A stretch of DNA of 18,199 nt from Succinimonas sp045124755 (GTDB lineage Bacteria > Pseudomonadota > Gammaproteobacteria > Enterobacterales > Succinivibrionaceae), in NCBI RefSeq assembly GCF_045124755.1, contig NZ_JBGVMK010000126.1; one strand, written 5' to 3'. A program made the position numbers and the translations under genes. The notes under the pieces are model-generated. The model was not told the origin of the DNA and did no database searches. It saw only the letters and a list, made by a program, of their open reading frames with translations. Shown here one piece after another: positions 7,381-14,510 of this stretch; positions within the stretch are counted from its first letter, which is position 1; every line of letters starts with the position of its first letter.

Positions 7381-8415
7381 ATGACACAAATGAACGTGAA
7401 TAGCCCTGAATTTATCAAATCTGCGCTGAATTTTGTGGGTTATTACGGAATTGCCAAACTGATGCTCGGCAACAGGTATATTCTGGCGAACATTCTGAAG
7501 GAGTGCGCTCCGGAATTTCAGGAGTATGACATCGACTTTATCGTGAATAACTGTCTTCAGGGCCGGTTAAACATCAGCTCTGCTTTTTACCGTCTGGACA
7601 AGTATGACTGCTCTAATGAAGACATTGTCGGGCTTAACACCGCTGATGTGTCCCTTAGCGAGGAGACTGCCGGTTTTAACCTCTTTGCTGAAGTTCTGGT
7701 TCCGAAACCAAAGGATGAAGACCAGGGCCTGAAGGAGTCTCAGGATCTTCCTGATGCTGCGGCATCAAAGGATGCGAAAGCTGATGCTGTTTCCGCGGAT
7801 CCGGAAAAAGTTATCCTGCTCATAGATGTGGAACCCGGGCGTCATCCTGATATGGATGATCGGGATATGATATGGACGTCCACTTATTACCCCGTCAGGA
7901 TGCTTGATATGCTGCATAGCGCAATGTTCGCAAAGAATTATGATATCAGCAGGATACGTAAAATTTACGCCATCGGAATCTGTCTTGATCTTGCAAATGA
8001 CAGTACTGATTCTGTTTTTGGGTACAATGTGATCCCCCACAGAGGCTTCATGGAAGATACCGGTGAGAAAGAGGGGGAAGATGCGGCTCCGAAAAAGATA
8101 ACAAAGGAAGATCTCGAAGATTTTCTGCATGTTATTTTTATCGATATCGCCGACCTTCCCGAAGACAGCGATTATCGGATCATCACCATGCTGAGAAACC
8201 TTTACCTGCACCGCAAACCGCTTGCTGAACTGAAGGGAATTCTGGAGCATGAATTTGGCATCAGAATGACCGCCGCGGAAGAAGAAAGGTTTACTGTCAT
8301 GCGCGACATGTTAAGCGAAATGAGGGGATGGCGGGAAAATTATGAACTGACAGAAGGCAGCGACATAAACAGGCCGGAAACCATCAGAGTGATCCCCCGG
8401 CAGCGGGACTCCTGA
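7381..8415 (+). CDS. PD-(D/E)XK nuclease family (Rpn/transposase-like) protein with altered active site
   Basis: A 344-residue protein resembling the PD-(D/E)XK 'putative transposase' or Rpn family. The alignable core is VILLIDVEPGRHP ... YYPVRMLDMLHS ... YDISRIRKIYAIGICLDLAND, which matches the family pattern of a beta strand ending in E-x-[QK], an R...YY.aR helix and Y-x-x-I-x-K-V-Y-[SA]-I-x-I-C. In active members the first acidic residue lies in a strand like FDLYF; here the equivalent reads FNLFAEV with Asn (N100). The second motif reads D149-V-E151-P-G, lacking the usual Gln/Lys. An acidic, Ala-rich linker of about 40 residues (about 107-144) separates the two motifs. The C-terminus is helical and ends in EMRGWRENYELTEG, typical of the family. 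The start at 7381 is set by the promoter and Shine-Dalgarno sequence. It is a monocistronic unit with its own terminator. Nuclease activity is doubtful. Confidence 0.65.
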   Translation: MTQMNVNSPEFIKSALNFVGYYGIAKLMLGNRYILANILKECAPEFQEYDIDFIVNNCLQGRLNISSAFYRLDKYDCSNEDIVGLNTADVSLSEETAGFNLFAEVLVPKPKDEDQGLKESQDLPDAAASKDAKADAVSADPEKVILLIDVEPGRHPDMDDRDMIWTSTYYPVRMLDMLHSAMFAKNYDISRIRKIYAIGICLDLANDSTDSVFGYNVIPHRGFMEDTGEKEGEDAAPKKITKEDLEDFLHVIFIDIADLPEDSDYRIITMLRNLYLHRKPLAELKGILEHEFGIRMTAAEEERFTVMRDMLSEMRGWRENYELTEGSDINRPETIRVIPRQRDS

Positions 8416-8458
8416 GCCCGGGATAATGATTTAAAGGAGTTTTAAGATAAGAGAAGAT

Positions 8459-8484
8459 CCGGACTTGCTGTCCGGTCTTTTTTT
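8459..8484 (+). terminator. Rho-independent terminator after the PD-(D/E)XK gene
   Basis: CCGGAC (8459-8464), loop TTGCT, GTCCGG (8470-8475), then TC and T7 (8478-8484). This is a compact stem with a T tract 44 bases after the TGA at 8413-8415. It separates this gene from the convergent glycosyltransferase. Confidence 0.8.
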
Positions 8485-8525
8485 CTGACGCCGGTGTCCG
8501 GCGCCGGCGTACAGCCTGCTGAGAC

Positions 8526-9593
8526 CTATTTTCGGAGCAGGCTCTCGTAGAGCTCATAGTATCTGGCGGCCATGACCTCCGGGGTGAAGCTCTTAAGCTG
8601 CTCCCGGGCCCCGGTTACCAGAGATTTCCGGAGCTCCCCGTCGCCGTACAGCCTTTCCATGGCGCTAAGCAGGGCGGCGCTGTTCTCCTTCGGAAACAGG
8701 AGGCCGGTTTTTTCATGAGAGACCACCTCGGGGATGCCGTCAGCATCGGAAGCGATTACGGGCACCCCGTGATCCATGACATCCAGAAGCACGGATCCCA
8801 GTCCTTCGTTCCGGGAGGGGAACAGGAAGAAATCCATGGCCTCCAGATAGTCCGCCACATTGTCCTTGAAGCCCAGCCACTCAATTTCCGGCACGTCCCG
8901 GGTTTCGTTTCGGAGCGCTTCCTCGTCAGAGCCGGCCCCCAGCAGAATAAAGCGGGCTTCGGGATGGGTTTTCAGGAATTCCCGGGCGGCGGCAATGAGG
9001 ATGCGCTGCCCCTTGTGGCGATCCACATAGGCTCCGGCATGCCCGAATACCGGATGTCCCTCGTACTGCTTTCTGATTTCCGCTGTCCGGGCCGGATCCG
9101 CCTCCTGATGGGACAGGGCGTCATGAACCATAAAAAGTCTGCCGCTGAAATTCATGTCCCGGCCGAAGCTCCGGATCACGGCTTCCCGGATAAACCCCGA
9201 TACTGACACCACCGCATCTGCTGAGCCGTAGACAAATCTGTTAAAGAAGGTGTTCCGCACCGGCTGGGGCACTCTCCTTGCTATGACAAACGGGGCGCGA
9301 AACAGCTTTTTGTGCATGGCGGCCCAGTGAGCAGCCTTGGCTTCATGAGCCTGATAAATGTCTGCTTTCACCTCCCGGGAAAAATGTCCTCCCAGAGCGG
9401 ATCCGGTTTTTACGATGGCGAGATCCTTCACGTCCTTAAGATGCTCCGGAAGAGCGCTTTTTTTATGGCAGATAAGTACCTGTCTTAGTTCGGGGTGAGC
9501 TTCCTTCAGGGCTTTAATGAGAATGACGGTCTGTCTTTCGCCGCCGCGGAACCCTTTGGCGAGATTGATGTGGGCAATGGTATTTATGGTCAT
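8526..9593 (-). CDS. GT4-family glycosyltransferase (GT-B fold)
   Basis: A 355-residue cytoplasmic or peripheral membrane retaining glycosyltransferase that probably adds a sugar from a nucleotide-sugar donor to a cell-surface glycan; neither donor nor acceptor can be read from the sequence. The N-terminal domain opens with AHINLAKGFRGGERQT, the glycine-rich GGxxR loop of GT-B enzymes. The C-terminal donor domain has PVFGHAGAYVDRHKGQ, RFILLGAGSDEEALR, IEWLGFKDNVADYLEAMDFF and PSRNEGLGSVLLDVMDHG. In the last, the E-x7-E motif reads E263-x7-D271. GIPEVV and GLLFP follow as in the family. I chose the ATG at 9593 over the upstream in-frame start at 9638 because GGAG lies about seven bases before it and homology starts there. 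It ends in TAG. It stands alone between a convergent gene and the rnf terminator, so its pathway is unclear. Confidence 0.85.
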   Translation of the reverse strand: MTINTIAHINLAKGFRGGERQTVILIKALKEAHPELRQVLICHKKSALPEHLKDVKDLAIVKTGSALGGHFSREVKADIYQAHEAKAAHWAAMHKKLFRAPFVIARRVPQPVRNTFFNRFVYGSADAVVSVSGFIREAVIRSFGRDMNFSGRLFMVHDALSHQEADPARTAEIRKQYEGHPVFGHAGAYVDRHKGQRILIAAAREFLKTHPEARFILLGAGSDEEALRNETRDVPEIEWLGFKDNVADYLEAMDFFLFPSRNEGLGSVLLDVMDHGVPVIASDADGIPEVVSHEKTGLLFPKENSAALLSAMERLYGDGELRKSLVTGAREQLKSFTPEVMAARYYELYESLLRK

Positions 9594-9670
9594 GAGGATT
9601 CTCCGGATAATAGCGGGATGATAGCAGATACCGGACAAGCATGGCGGGGAATCCGCATTTTTCCTTCCTG

Positions 9671-9704
9671 AAAAATATAAGCTCCCCGCAAAATTGCGGG
9701 GAGC
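9671..9704 (-). terminator. Rho-independent terminator of the rnfCDGE operon
   Basis: On the minus strand, GCTCCCCGCA - ATTT - TGCGGGGAGC (9704-9695 and 9690-9681) is a perfect 10-bp stem followed by TTATATTTTT (9680-9671). It lies about 70 bases after the rnfE stop and shows that no further gene such as nth is cotranscribed. Confidence 0.85.
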
Positions 9705-9774
9705 CGGCCGGAGAGCGGCCGGAAGACCGGCCCTGACTTTGCGCCGGATTCCCGGAAACCGGATCCTCCGGCTG

Positions 9775-10452
9775 TCAGTCCAGAGCGGTGATTTCCGGAT
9801 CTCTTCTGTTAAGACGCTTCTTGCGGTAACGGCTGTCCAGGAAGTTTTTGGCGGCTACCAGAAGTCCCAGGGAGATAAAGGCTCCCGGCGGCAGGATGGC
9901 GACCAGAAGTCCCGCATCGCTTCCGAAGACCTCGATTTTGAGGCTGGCGCCAAAGTCGCCGATAAGCTGCTCCATGCCGGCGAACAGGGTGCCCTGACCG
10001 ATAAGCTCCCGGGCCATGCCGGTAAAAAGGAGCACCAGGGTGAAGCCCGCGCCGTTGGCAAGACCGTCCAGAAAGGAATGAAAGACGCTGTTCCGGGAGG
10101 CGAAGGTCTCGGCCCTCGCAATGATAATGCAGTTGGTGACAATGAGGGCAATATAAAGCCCGAGAGCCTGATAAAGCTCCGGAGTATAGGCCTCCATGAG
10201 GAGCTCCACGCAGGTTACGATGCTGGCGATGATAAGCACGTAAATGATAATGCGGATCTCATGGATAATGATTTTTCTGGTGAGGGAGATCAGGAAATTG
10301 CTCAGGGCGAGCACCATAATGGTGGCGATCCCCAGACCCAGGGCGTTAACCGCCGTGCTGGACACCGCCAGCAGGGGGCACAGTCCCAGAAGCTGCACAA
10401 GGCCGGGATTTTTGGACCAGAGACCGTTTTTCAGAATTTCTTTTATCGTCAT
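9775..10452 (-). CDS. rnfE: Electron transport complex subunit RnfE (RsxE)
   Basis: A 225-residue integral membrane protein of the Rnf/Nqr complex, which couples electron transfer between ferredoxin (or another low-potential donor) and NAD(H) to cation transport, and as Rsx keeps SoxR reduced. About six hydrophobic segments are visible. Family signatures include NPGLVQLLGLCPLLAVS near the N-terminus, ELYQALGLYIALIVTNCII and GLANGAGFTLVLLF, with the paired Cys in the LGLCP and TNCII segments that the family uses for an intramembrane iron centre. The length is normal. The C-terminal tail is basic. It starts 18 bases after the rnfG stop, with AGGG upstream of the ATG, and is the last gene of the operon, which ends at the hairpin at 9671-9704. 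Confidence 0.95.
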   Translation of the reverse strand: MTIKEILKNGLWSKNPGLVQLLGLCPLLAVSSTAVNALGLGIATIMVLALSNFLISLTRKIIIHEIRIIIYVLIIASIVTCVELLMEAYTPELYQALGLYIALIVTNCIIIARAETFASRNSVFHSFLDGLANGAGFTLVLLFTGMARELIGQGTLFAGMEQLIGDFGASLKIEVFGSDAGLLVAILPPGAFISLGLLVAAKNFLDSRYRKKRLNRRDPEITALD

Positions 10453-10470
10453 GGCATTTACCCTGATGCG

Positions 10471-11094
10471 TTATTTTGAGCCGCAGGCCGGATAGCCTTC
10501 CAGCCTGAGATCCCGAAGCTGTTCCAGCATTTTCCCGGTGGAGCGCACCACTGCCCGGGGGGTTACCGTGGCGCCGGTAAAGTAATCAAAGTCGCCGCCG
10601 TCCTTCTTCACGTTGAAGGAATGGGTGCTGAGAGATGTTCCGGACAGGGTGTCCAGAAACCTTCCCTTGCTCCGGAGCACCTTGTCGCCGAGGCCCGGGG
10701 TTTCGTTAAAGACCGTAATGTCGGCATAGGTGATTTTGCCCTCGGAGGTGACTCCGGCCAGCATGGCAAATGGCGTGCTGTAGCCACCGGCTACGCTGTA
10801 GTTTACGATGTAGCCCACCGGAGACTCTCCCTTCCTTACGACCATGACCTCCATGTCATTATTCCCGGGGCCGGGCACGAGACGGCACTCCGCTTCGGGA
10901 TCGTTGTCATACAGGGCGGGATCGAACAATTTGGCGTATTTGGCATTCCGGGCCTTGATTTTGCCGGCGGCAATGACATTGGCGGTAAAGCTGCTTACCG
11001 TAAAAATCAGGGTCAGGCACACCATGGTAACCGCCGCCAGAGTGACGCCGGCCTTCAGGTATCTTTTGCGGGGATTTTCAGGTTTATCAGTCAT
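10471..11094 (-). CDS. rnfG: Electron transport complex subunit RnfG (RsxG), covalent FMN protein
   Basis: A 207-residue subunit with one N-terminal membrane helix (about residues 14-40, LAAVTMVCLTLIFTVSSFTA) and a periplasmic FMN-binding domain. The flavinylation motif D-x-x-T-G-A-T is intact (DYFTGATVTP); FMN is expected on Thr176 through a phosphoester bond made by ApbE. Other family landmarks are ITYADITVFNETPGLGDKV and the GY(S/T)TPF region. The start is taken at the ATG at 11094, which overlaps the last 8 bases of rnfD (translational coupling), rather than at 11127 inside rnfD. GGAGG lies 12 bases upstream, which is rather far. The C-terminus (YPACGSK) is short. Confidence 0.93.
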   Translation of the reverse strand: MTDKPENPRKRYLKAGVTLAAVTMVCLTLIFTVSSFTANVIAAGKIKARNAKYAKLFDPALYDNDPEAECRLVPGPGNNDMEVMVVRKGESPVGYIVNYSVAGGYSTPFAMLAGVTSEGKITYADITVFNETPGLGDKVLRSKGRFLDTLSGTSLSTHSFNVKKDGGDFDYFTGATVTPRAVVRSTGKMLEQLRDLRLEGYPACGSK

Positions 11095-12244
11095 GTTGAT
11101 GCAATACCTCCGGTGAGTAGCCGGCACCGAATTCTCTCCGGCGGGTCAGAATGGAAATCAGGGGCGCCGCGGCATTGCCCAGAAGCACGCTGAAGGCCAT
11201 GGCATCTGGGTAGCCCCCCAGATTCCGGATAATCACGAAGATCACGGCCACGGTGGCGCCGAAGATCCAGGCTCCCTGAGGCTTCGGGACTGCGGTTACG
11301 GGATCCGTCATGATATAGAAGGCTCCGAATACGGTGGCTCCGAATATGAGATGCCACACCGGCGCCAGAAACGCATCCGGACTTACCGCCCAGAAGACCG
11401 TGAAAAGACCGCCGGAGACCGTGAGGAAGGAAACCGGGATCCGCCAGTCAATGACCCGGAAGACCATAAGAATAATGCCCCCCAGAAGAAAGGCCAGACT
11501 GGTGCTTATGTGTCCGATAAAGAGCCAGGGGAGATCCCCGGTGCCCCGGGCGCCTTCCGTCCAGCCCTGTACCGAGGCTTCGGGATTGGCCTTCGCCGGC
11601 CTTTCGTGCATGACATCGGTAAGGAAGGTGGGCCCGGTAAAGCTGTCCGCAAGCTTAAAATATTCTCTCTTGTCCCGGGGCATAACGAGGCTTTCCAGAA
11701 TGGCGTCATGGGTTTCCCTGCGGACGCTGTCCCGAAGATCCGCGCTGCCGAAAATCGCCTGAGCGCTGCGGGACAGGGTGAGATGCTCCCAGTTTCCGGG
11801 CACCGGGGACACATAGCTGGTCATCTGCACGGGAGAGCTTATCAGCAGAAAGACAAATGCCGCCATGGCCGGATTGAACACATTCTGCCCCAGCCCCCCG
11901 AAGGCATGCTTCACAAGAGCGATGGCGAAAACCGATCCGATAACCGTGAGATGCCAGGGAAGGAGCTGGGGCAGGGTAAGGCCGAGGATAACGGCGGTTA
12001 CCGCAGCGCTGTTGTCGCGCCACAGGAGGTTAAGATGCCTTTTCCGGAGCCGGAGCATCACGCCTTCAGTGACGAGACAGGCCACGAGACTCAGTAAAAC
12101 ATTGATAAGCACCCCGAAGCCGTAGAAGTAAATGTTTACCAGCAAAGCCGGGATCAGAGTCAGGATCAGAATCTTCATGATCCTGCCGGTAGCGGTCACT
12201 CCCAGGTCATGGGGAGCGCTTTCCAGGGTAAAGCTGCTGTTCAT
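11087..12244 (-). CDS. rnfD: Electron transport complex subunit RnfD (RsxD)
   Basis: A 385-residue polytopic membrane subunit (about nine or ten hydrophobic segments) that carries covalent FMN and contributes to the ion path. Family landmarks are RDNSAAVTAVILGLTLP, KHAFGGLGQNVFNPAMA and GAFYIMTDPVTAVPKPQG, followed by LGGYPDAMAFSVLLGN. The flavin attachment site is normally D-x-x-[ST]-G-A-T. Here it reads D200-S-F-T-G-P-T206, with Pro in place of Ala (codon CCC instead of a GCN). Thr206 itself is kept. The loop between helices, with NPEASVQGWTEGARGTGDLPWLFIG, is typical of gammaproteobacterial RnfD. It starts 59 bases after rnfC with AGGA upstream and overlaps rnfG by 8 bases. Confidence 0.95.
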   Translation of the reverse strand: MNSSFTLESAPHDLGVTATGRIMKILILTLIPALLVNIYFYGFGVLINVLLSLVACLVTEGVMLRLRKRHLNLLWRDNSAAVTAVILGLTLPQLLPWHLTVIGSVFAIALVKHAFGGLGQNVFNPAMAAFVFLLISSPVQMTSYVSPVPGNWEHLTLSRSAQAIFGSADLRDSVRRETHDAILESLVMPRDKREYFKLADSFTGPTFLTDVMHERPAKANPEASVQGWTEGARGTGDLPWLFIGHISTSLAFLLGGIILMVFRVIDWRIPVSFLTVSGGLFTVFWAVSPDAFLAPVWHLIFGATVFGAFYIMTDPVTAVPKPQGAWIFGATVAVIFVIIRNLGGYPDAMAFSVLLGNAAAPLISILTRRREFGAGYSPEVLHQHD

Positions 12245-12303
12245 GTGCGCGGTTCCTTTGCATGTTCGGCATCTTGGCGACGCCGGGCGATATTACGCGA
12301 ATT

Positions 12304-14133
12304 CTATAACCGATCTCCGGGTTCCGGAGCGTCCTTCCGGCTGGCTCCGGCGGCCCTGGCAGCCTTTATGGCGGCCATCTTTTCCTTCGCAATGCGAATC
12401 CGATCCTCCGGGGTAAGCGCCTGGGGATTTTCCGGAGCCTTGTTTTCAGCCGGAGTCTCTTTGGAAGGTTCCGGGGCCTTAACTGTCTCTGCCGGCGCGG
12501 TTTCAGGAGCGGCCTGAGCTCCCGCGGCTTTGGCAGCCTTAAGGGCGGCCATCTTTTCCTTGGCAAGGCGTACCTTGTCCGCGGCGGAAAGAGGAGCTGC
12601 CGGAGCAGCCTGAGGCTCCGGAGCCTTCGGAGTTTCGGCTGCGGCCTTCTGAGCCTTAATGCGGGCCAGGGCGGCGGCCTTCCGCTCCTCCCGGGCCTTT
12701 TCCTCCGCCTCGATCCGGGCCTTCTTGGCCTCAAAGCGTTCCCGGGCGGTTCTGAGCTTTTCTTCCTTCAGCTTTTCGTTTTTAACCTCCGCCTTGGCGA
12801 TGCGGATGGCGGCTACAATGCGGATGGCGCTGGGACAGACAAAGGAGCAGCAGCCGCATTCGATGCAGCTTCTGAGGCCGGTCTCATAAGCCTTCTTGAA
12901 TTCGCCGTTAACGCAGTAGTCGTAGATCTCGTAGGGCACCAGCCGCACCGGACAGGCGTGGGCGCAGCGGCCGCAGCGGATGCAGTCCACCTGAGGCTTC
13001 ACTCTTTTAATTTCGTTTGCGGCGGGGGCGATGATGCAGTTTATGGTTTTGACCACGGGCACCTGCGTATGGGGTACAGTAAAGCCCATCATGGGGCCGC
13101 CCACAATGATCCGGGGCACCGGGGGAGGCTGGTAGCCGCACTGGGACAGAATGTACGAAATCGGGGTGCCGAGAGAGACCCAGGCGTTCATTTTGTCTTT
13201 GACGGCATCACCGGCCACGGTGATCATTCTTCTGGTAAGAGGCTGTCCCCGGAGCACGGCCTCTCCCACGGCAAAGGCGGTGGAAACGTTGTGCACCACC
13301 ACGCCGTAGGCTGTGGAGCGGGCGCTGTAGGGGATCTCAATGCCGGTGATGATTCTGATCAGGTTCCGGGCCGCTCCCGAAGGGTACTTCACCGGGATTT
13401 CCGTTACCCGGATATCCTGAAGTCCCGTTTCCGCGATTTTGGCCTTCAGGGTGCTGATGGCCTCGGGTTTGTTGTTTTCGATGGCGATAACCGTAAAGCG
13501 GGGCTTCAGAATGTATCTCAGAATGTCGATGCCCCGGAGAATATCTTCGGGGTTTTCCTGCATGAGCCGGTCATCGCAGGTAATGTAGGGCTCGCATTCC
13601 GCCCCGTTGATGATCAGAAGCTCGCAGTTCTGCGCCTTAACGCTGGAGCGCAGCTTGGCCTCTGTGGGGAACCCAGCGCCGCCCAGTCCGGCAATGCCCA
13701 TGCTGCGGATATGGTTAAGGAGCGTATCTACCGGAACCTCGGCATAGGAGGGGTAGGCGGGATTCTCATAAACCGTGCTGGCGGGTTCCTTATCGGTTTT
13801 AAGAATAATGCAGGGCTCGGTCAGTCCGCCGGCGTGGGCGATGGGAGCCTGAGCAATGGCGGTTACCGTGCCGGACACCGGAGCATGCACCGGTACCTGC
13901 CGATCATTGGCGGGAGAGGTGAGCGGCTCATTTTGGAGCACGTGCTGCCCCGGCTTCACCAGCACCTCGGCGGCGCTGCCGGAATGCTGCTTCAGGGGGA
14001 TCACCAGAGTGTCCGGAACGCCGAGAGCGCGGCTTTGGAGTCCGCTGGTGCCGCTCTTGTGTTCATCGGGGTACACGCCGCCCTTAAAGGAATAAAGAAC
14101 GCCGTTTAAGATGTTTTTCCAGTTGCTGTTCAT
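12304..14133 (-). CDS. rnfC: Electron transport complex subunit RnfC (RsxC), Fe-S/FMN/NADH-binding
   Basis: A 609-residue peripheral subunit that takes part in NAD(H) reaction. The N-terminus has the barrel-sandwich part (PLKQHSGSAAEVLVKPGQHV, VHAPVSGTVTAI). The Rossmann-like core has GLGGAGFPT at 149-157 and NGAECEPYITCDD, as in NuoF/Nqo1. Two [4Fe-4S] motifs follow: CIRCGRCAHACP (C384, C387, C390, C394) and CIECGCCSFVCP (C423, C426, C429, C433). From about residue 450 the protein is a highly charged coiled-coil region rich in Ala, Lys and Glu. It ends in two repeats 58 codons apart (AKEKMAALKAAKAAG and AKEKMAAIKAARAAG). Length is variable in the family because of this tail. It is the first gene of the operon, with its own promoter at 14208-14236. 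No rnfB or rnfA precedes it. It ends in TAG. Confidence 0.95.
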   Translation of the reverse strand: MNSNWKNILNGVLYSFKGGVYPDEHKSGTSGLQSRALGVPDTLVIPLKQHSGSAAEVLVKPGQHVLQNEPLTSPANDRQVPVHAPVSGTVTAIAQAPIAHAGGLTEPCIILKTDKEPASTVYENPAYPSYAEVPVDTLLNHIRSMGIAGLGGAGFPTEAKLRSSVKAQNCELLIINGAECEPYITCDDRLMQENPEDILRGIDILRYILKPRFTVIAIENNKPEAISTLKAKIAETGLQDIRVTEIPVKYPSGAARNLIRIITGIEIPYSARSTAYGVVVHNVSTAFAVGEAVLRGQPLTRRMITVAGDAVKDKMNAWVSLGTPISYILSQCGYQPPPVPRIIVGGPMMGFTVPHTQVPVVKTINCIIAPAANEIKRVKPQVDCIRCGRCAHACPVRLVPYEIYDYCVNGEFKKAYETGLRSCIECGCCSFVCPSAIRIVAAIRIAKAEVKNEKLKEEKLRTARERFEAKKARIEAEEKAREERKAAALARIKAQKAAAETPKAPEPQAAPAAPLSAADKVRLAKEKMAALKAAKAAGAQAAPETAPAETVKAPEPSKETPAENKAPENPQALTPEDRIRIAKEKMAAIKAARAAGASRKDAPEPGDRL

Positions 14134-14207
14134 GTGGGTGCTTTCTGTTTCGGTGGCCGGTTTTCCGGAGGTTTCGCAGGGCCGGGCTCAGGCTTATGAC
14201 CGGCGGT

Positions 14208-14236
14208 ATTTTATCCTTTTCGGGGAGTTATGACAA
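14208..14236 (-). promoter_or_regulatory. Sigma70-type promoter of rnfCDGE
   Basis: On the minus strand, TTGTCA (14236-14231), 17 bases, then TAAAAT (14213-14208). Transcription should start near 14201, giving a leader of about 67 bases before the rnfC ATG at 14133. Its presence makes rnfC the first gene of its transcript and separates it from the zinc-ribbon genes upstream. Confidence 0.65.
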
Positions 14237-14363
14237 ACGGCGTATTGTCCTTTGCGGGGAGACTCCCGGACAAGAACGGCAGCGCCGGGGCAGCCGGGCC
14301 GGGGGAAAGCCGTGAAGCCCGCGCCGCAGGCGGCTTTGTCAGGAGTCATGCAGATCCCGCAGA
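14237..14363. other. Intergenic stretch upstream of the rnf promoter
   Basis: No gene is supported. A plus-strand frame of 73 codons from 14230 has no recognisable protein character and overlaps the promoter. The stretch includes one copy of the duplicated 3' flank of the zinc-ribbon genes (from 14338). Confidence 0.5.
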
Positions 14364-14444
14364 CTATGGCGTATGTTTGGCATATTTCCAGTCAAAAATC
14401 AGGATCGCTGATGACACCAGGGAAGCGGCGCATATCGCTATTAC
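14364..14444 (-). pseudogene. Detached former C-terminus of zinc-ribbon paralogue 1
   Basis: Directly after the TAG at 14447-14445 the same minus-strand frame stays open for 26 codons to a TAG at 14366-14364. The translation VIAICAASLVSSAILIFDWK is followed by YAKHTP. The first part repeats the sequence just before the stop, and the end matches the AKHT terminus of paralogue 2. It therefore looks like the original C-terminus, now cut off by a local duplication and a TGG to TAG change. Confidence 0.6.
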
Positions 14445-14510
14445 CTACTGAATTTTTATCAAACATAACGCCGATAACAGGGAAGCGGCACATATCGCTA
14501 TTACCCACTG
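14418..14510 (-). repeat. Direct repeat (33 bp, 60-bp period) at the 3' end of zinc-ribbon paralogue 1
   Basis: 14418-14450 and 14478-14510 are identical except for two bases. The period of 60 is exactly 20 codons of the minus-strand gene. One of the mismatches turns the Trp codon TGG (14507-14505) into the stop TAG (14447-14445). Confidence 0.8.

Noticed and set aside
9694..11193. Plus-strand open frames opposite rnfE and rnfG
   Set aside because: Antisense shadows of well-supported Rnf genes.
12958..14109. Plus-strand open frame of 383 codons opposite rnfC
   Set aside because: The minus strand encodes unmistakable RnfC; the plus-strand translation is Gly/His/Asp-rich antisense with no family features.
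3515..14447. Reassignment of TAG as a sense codon (two TAGs with in-frame similarity beyond them)
   Set aside because: rnfC (12304) and the glycosyltransferase (8526) end normally in TAG with no homologous continuation, so TAG appears to be a stop in this genome.
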